The position numbers were made by a program, and so were the translations under genes. This document shows positions 61,296-64,000 of a stretch of 64,000 bases of DNA, piece by piece. This stretch comes from Clavibacter sepedonicus (GTDB lineage Bacteria; Actinomycetota; Actinomycetes; Actinomycetales; Microbacteriaceae). The first letter of the stretch is position 1. Every line of letters begins with the position of its first letter. The stretch is from NCBI RefSeq assembly GCF_000069225.1, contig NC_010407.1:2232001-2296000 (forward strand). Reading direction: 5' to 3'. The notes beneath the pieces are model-generated. The model was not told the origin of the DNA. It saw only the letters and a list, made by a program, of their open reading frames with translations, and did no database searches.

Positions 61296-61348
61296 GAGGC
61301 CTCCTGGCGATGGTTGAACTGAACAGCTCCATCAAGCCAGGAGGCCTC
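61296..61348 (-). promoter_or_regulatory. hairpin covering the transposase ribosome binding site (copy 3)
   Basis: The same 13-bp arms lie at 61296-61308 and 61336-61348. The LysR-type gene ends 44 bases before the outer arm, so its read-through transcript would carry both arms. Confidence 0.7.
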
Positions 61349-61391
61349 TTCACACGCCCCGAAGTGTCACCAACGTCACGGCCGAGTACAC

Positions 61392-62414
61392 CTAGCGCCC
61401 GCGCCGCTGGCCGCGCGGCGGGGGAGTGCGGCCGCCGCCCTTCGGTGCCGGCTTCGACCCGCCCTTGCCGCCCGCGCCGCCCGGCTTGCCCGCGGCCTTG
61501 CGCGCCGTCTTCTGCGCGGCGGTCGGCTTCCGGCGGTCGCGCTCGTCCTCGTCGCGGGAGGAGCGCGAGCTCGCGGCCGTGCGCCCGCGGACGATGCCCA
61601 CGAGCTCCTCGATGTCGGGGGAAACGTCGCCCTCGCGCCAGGCCACGGCGATCCGCGTCTCCGGCAGGTCGTGCACGGGCACGGCCACGACGTCCTTGCG
61701 CGCGTGCAGGCGGCCGAGCGCGTGCGGCACGACCACGAAGCCGACGCCTGCGGCGACCAGCTCGACGGCCGCGGCGACGTCCTCGGGCATGGGGACGGGA
61801 TCCGCGCCCGCGGTGCGCCCGGGCCAGCCCGGCACCTGGTCGGCCGGCTGCAGGAGCAGGTCGTCCGCGAGGTCGGTGATCGCGATCGCGTCGGCCGTGG
61901 CGTGCGCGTGCTCCTTGGGCAGGATCGCGACCTGCACCTCGCCGTAGAGCGGGACGATCGTGAGGCCCCGGCCGTCGACGGGGAGGCGGAGGAACGCGAC
62001 GTCCGCGGATTGGTCGACCAGCGCGGGCGCGGCGTCCGGCTCGGCGAGCGGCACGACCCGCAGCGGCACGTCGGCGACGCGCTCGTCCCAGGCGCGGGTC
62101 CACTTGGCGACGGTGACGCCGGGCACGATCGCGACGACGAGCCCCCGCGGCGGCGCGGCGGCCTCCTCGGCCAGGCGCGCGTCCTCGGCGGCGATCGCGG
62201 CGCGGGCCTCCGCGAGCCGTGCCTCGCCCGCGGGGCTGAGGCGCGTGGGCCCGTCGTCGCGCACGAACAGCTCGACGCCCCAGAGCGCCTCGAGGTCGAG
62301 GATCGAGCGGCTCACGGCGATGCGCGAGACGTTGAGGGCCTTCGCGGCGCGGGCGAAGTGCAGCTCGTCGGCCACGGCGGCGAAGCGCCGGAGGGCGGTC
62401 GGGTCGGCGTCCAC
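61392..62414 (-). CDS. LysR-family transcriptional regulator with basic C-terminal tail
   Basis: A 340-residue regulator from GTG 62414 (GAGGGG 6 bases upstream). The helix-turn-helix is at residues ~4-60 (ALRRFAAVADELHFARAAKA, NVSRIAVSRSILDLEALWGV). A type 2 periplasmic-binding-like effector domain follows (VDGRGLTIVPLYGEVQVAIL, VVPHALGRLHARKDVV). The last ~60 residues are Lys/Arg/Gly/Pro-rich (KPTAAQKTARKAAGKPGG and similar) and resemble a non-specific nucleic-acid-binding tail, unusual for the family. Divergent from the DUF5997 gene, an association I know from other actinobacteria. TAG stop in the CTAG of IS copy 3. Confidence 0.88.
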   Translation of the reverse strand: MDADPTALRRFAAVADELHFARAAKALNVSRIAVSRSILDLEALWGVELFVRDDGPTRLSPAGEARLAEARAAIAAEDARLAEEAAAPPRGLVVAIVPGVTVAKWTRAWDERVADVPLRVVPLAEPDAAPALVDQSADVAFLRLPVDGRGLTIVPLYGEVQVAILPKEHAHATADAIAITDLADDLLLQPADQVPGWPGRTAGADPVPMPEDVAAAVELVAAGVGFVVVPHALGRLHARKDVVAVPVHDLPETRIAVAWREGDVSPDIEELVGIVRGRTAASSRSSRDEDERDRRKPTAAQKTARKAAGKPGGAGGKGGSKPAPKGGGRTPPPRGQRRGR

Positions 62415-62516
62415 GGGAGTCCCCTCGATCGCCCGCACGAAGGTGGCGCGGTGAGCGGCGGCGGGTCGATCCAGGCTAGTGCAGGGCGGTCGGGGCCCCG
62501 ACGGTACCCTGGGCAC

Positions 62517-62948
62517 ATGACGAGCCCCGGATCCAGCCAGACGATGAAGGCCGCGACCGCGGCGAAGAAGCTGGGCGTGCACCTCCCGGCGACCCCCGTG
62601 GAGTTCCAGGAGTCGACCCCGTCCCGCGCCGAGCTCGCCGAGATGCACGAGAACCCGCCCGAGTGGCTGGCCACGCTGCTGCGCGACGGCCCGCACCCGC
62701 GCCAGGTCATCGCCGGCAAGCTCGGCGTCTCCATCGCCGGCCTGGCCCGCGGCGGCGTCGACGAGGCGCTCACCACCGCCCAGATCAAGGAGCTGCTGCA
62801 GGCCCCGCCGCAGTGGCTCGTGCAGGAGCGCGCGACGCAGGCCGAGGTGCGCGAGGAGCAGATCCGCGTGAAGAACCGCGACGCCGGTCGCGCCGCGATG
62901 GCCGCCGAGCGCGAGCGCCAGGACGGCGCCGGCGGCTCGCGCCGCTGA
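62517..62948 (+). CDS. DUF5997 family protein
   Basis: A 143-residue soluble protein. MKAATAAKKLGVHLPATPVE, then NPPEWLATLLRDGPHPRQVI and AGKLGVSIAGLARGGVDEAL match my memory of DUF5997, with TTAQIKELLQAPPQWLVQER following. The C-terminus is a charged helix. The family is actinobacterial and often divergent from a LysR regulator, as here across 102 bases. Function unknown. Confidence 0.78.
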   Translation: MTSPGSSQTMKAATAAKKLGVHLPATPVEFQESTPSRAELAEMHENPPEWLATLLRDGPHPRQVIAGKLGVSIAGLARGGVDEALTTAQIKELLQAPPQWLVQERATQAEVREEQIRVKNRDAGRAAMAAERERQDGAGGSRR

Positions 62949-62949
62949 G

Positions 62950-63003
62950 CCGACCCGCGCCGAGCGGACACGACCCGCGCTCTGCCGACCCGCGCTGAGC
63001 GGA
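62950..63003. repeat. two 19-bp direct repeats
   Basis: CCGACCCGCGCYGAGCGGA occurs at 62950-62968 and 62985-63003 with one difference, and a partial copy (CGACCCGCGCT) lies between. The repeats follow the DUF5997 stop codon immediately; no function apparent. Confidence 0.55.
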
Positions 63004-63057
63004 TGGCCCCGGGGACCCCGCCGCCGCGAATTCGGCCCCGCGTGAGACCCTGATGCC

Positions 63058-64000
63058 GTGACCCGTACGAACGACACGGCCCGCCGCCGCCACGCCGCCG
63101 CCGCCACCGAGCCGGATCCCGCGGCCGCCGTCCCCGCGCCGATCACCGGATCCCGCGTGCCCGGCACCGTCGGCGTCGTGGTCGTCGCCGCCCTCGTCAC
63201 CGCCGTCTACGTGCTGTACTCCGCGCTCCAATGGCGCCGCTTCACCGTGAAGTCGTGGGACACCGGCATCTTCACGCAGCTCGCGCAGGACTACTCGCGC
63301 CTCCAGGCGCCGCTCGTCTCCATCAAGGGCGACGGCTTCAACCTCATGGGCGACCACTTCCACCCGATCCTCGTGCTGCTCGGCCCGGTCTACGCCGTGT
63401 GGCCGCACGCGTTCGCGCTGCTCGTGGTGCAGGCCGTGCTCATCGGGATCTCGGTGGTCGGCGTCGGCCGTCTGGCCGGCCGCGTCGTCGGGCGGTGGGG
63501 CGCGATCGTCGTCGCCGCGGCCTACGGGCTCAGCTGGGGGATCCAGGGCGCGGTCGCGTTCCAGTTCCACGAGATCGCGTTCGCCCTGCCGCTGCTGGCC
63601 TTCGCGCTCGACGCGGTGATCGCCCGCCGTGCGATGGCCGCCGCCGCATGGGCTGTGCCGCTCGTGTTCGTGAAGGAGGACCTCGGCCTCACCGTCGCGG
63701 TGCTCGGCGCGATCATCGCGCTCACGATGGACCGCCGCATCGGCGTCGCGCTCGCCGGGTGGGGCGTCGCCTGGTTCGTGCTCGCGACCACCGTGATCCT
63801 GCCCGCCTTCAACCGCGAGGCCCGCTGGGACTACGCGTCCAAGCTCGACGCGGGCGGCGCGCTCGCGGATCCCCTCGGCACCGTCGCCGGGCTCTTCGTC
63901 GCGCCGAAGCTCGAGACGGTGGCCTTCCTGATCCTCGCAGGGGCGCTGATAGCCGTGCGCTCGCCGCTGCTGCTCCTCGTGGTGCCGACGCTCGCCTGGC
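63058..64000 (+). CDS. DUF2079 family membrane protein (partial, runs off the window)
   Basis: Starts at GTG 63058 and is open to the end of the window (314 codons). After a polar N-terminus there are at least seven hydrophobic helices. The extracellular motifs SWDTGIFTQLAQDYSR, LMGDHFHPILVLLGPVYAVW and VAFQFHEIAFALPLL are hallmarks of DUF2079, a family with a glycosyltransferase-C-like architecture. By analogy it could use a polyprenyl-phosphate sugar donor; this is inference. The C-terminus is missing. Confidence 0.85.
   Translation, partial: MTRTNDTARRRHAAAATEPDPAAAVPAPITGSRVPGTVGVVVVAALVTAVYVLYSALQWRRFTVKSWDTGIFTQLAQDYSRLQAPLVSIKGDGFNLMGDHFHPILVLLGPVYAVWPHAFALLVVQAVLIGISVVGVGRLAGRVVGRWGAIVVAAAYGLSWGIQGAVAFQFHEIAFALPLLAFALDAVIARRAMAAAAWAVPLVFVKEDLGLTVAVLGAIIALTMDRRIGVALAGWGVAWFVLATTVILPAFNREARWDYASKLDAGGALADPLGTVAGLFVAPKLETVAFLILAGALIAVRSPLLLLVVPTLAW

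Larger units (their letters stand above)
60322..61391 (-). mobile_element. IS481-family insertion sequence, copy 3
   Basis: Same element as at 24753-25822. It is flanked by CTAG at 60318-60321 and 61392-61395; the right CTAG holds the TAG stop of the LysR-type gene. The outer bases are G (left) and C (right). The left repeat reads TGTACTGAGTC (GGGTC in the others) and the right end has CACGG for CATGG, so this copy has its own small changes at the termini. Confidence 0.93.

Noticed and set aside
24753..61391. Composite transposon formed by the three IS copies
   Set aside because: Each copy has its own CTAG on both sides, which indicates separate insertions, and the DNA between them is ordinary chromosomal sequence (purA, sbcCD, two-component genes).

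Overview
This is a very GC-rich, densely packed chromosomal window from an actinobacterium. Small actinobacterial protein families (DUF3039, DUF2017 beside clpS, DUF3151 beside purA, DUF5997 beside a LysR regulator), many 4-bp ATGA/GTGA gene overlaps and frequent GTG starts point to Microbacteriaceae. Three near-identical copies of a 1.07-kb IS481-family element recall IS1121 of Clavibacter, so a plant-associated Clavibacter (perhaps an IS-rich lineage such as C. sepedonicus or C. insidiosus) is my best guess. This is recall and was not checked by search. I see no tRNA, rRNA, CRISPR array, integrase or prophage.

Layout. 0-4 kb: DUF3039 protein and an ABC exporter whose ATPase carries an unusually long disordered N-terminus. 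4.2-12.4 kb: a cell-surface glycopolymer region with a LicC-like nucleotidyltransferase and a two-gene polysaccharide/teichoic-acid ABC exporter (plus strand), then a CDP-glycerol glycerophosphotransferase, two GT2 glycosyltransferases and a CDP-alcohol phosphatidyltransferase (minus strand). 12.5-15.7 kb: membrane-anchored HtrA-type protease and two exported proteins. 15.9-24.8 kb: aminotransferase; an ABC exporter with its own DesK/NarL-type two-component system; clpS-DUF2017; an epimerase and HEAT-repeat protein pair; a zinc metallopeptidase ending at IS copy 1. 25.8-33.6 kb: proline-rich exported protein, OmpR-type two-component system, a DUF4411 (PIN-like)/ImmA-type toxin-antitoxin-like pair, alpha/beta hydrolase, BLUF photoreceptor, small kinase, and a divergent VOC/MarR pair with perfect operators. 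33.6-39.8 kb: purA, DUF3151, sbcD-sbcC. 40-45.2 kb: frameshifted AraC regulator, then a TetR/degenerate ABC-ATPase-like/YhgE-Pip operon. 45.2-51.2 kb: HD-domain protein, Tat-exported phosphoesterase, hipBA with three phased operators, and a SoxR-fdxA-flavin reductase redox unit. 51.2-61.4 kb: IS copy 2, a DEAD-box helicase with a repetitive tail, a broken RND efflux pump gene, small proteins, a FUSC-type membrane protein, IS copy 3. 61.4-64 kb: LysR regulator, DUF5997 and the start of a DUF2079 membrane protein.

The most notable structure concerns the insertion sequence. All three copies sit in a duplicated CTAG, and in each case that CTAG contains the TAG stop codon of a neighbouring gene (for copy 1, the shared stop of two convergent genes), so the duplication restores the stop and no gene is broken. 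Each copy also has a 13-bp perfect inverted repeat that would hide the transposase Shine-Dalgarno in any transcript entering from the gene upstream. Together these look like a low-damage lifestyle for the element. Other points of interest are a SoxR-type 19-bp-spacer promoter whose predicted transcript opens with an 18-codon ORF coupled to fdxA, HipB-type operators at exact 27-bp intervals, a Walker-A-less ABC-ATPase relative in the YhgE operon, and two genes decayed by frameshift or nonsense mutation.
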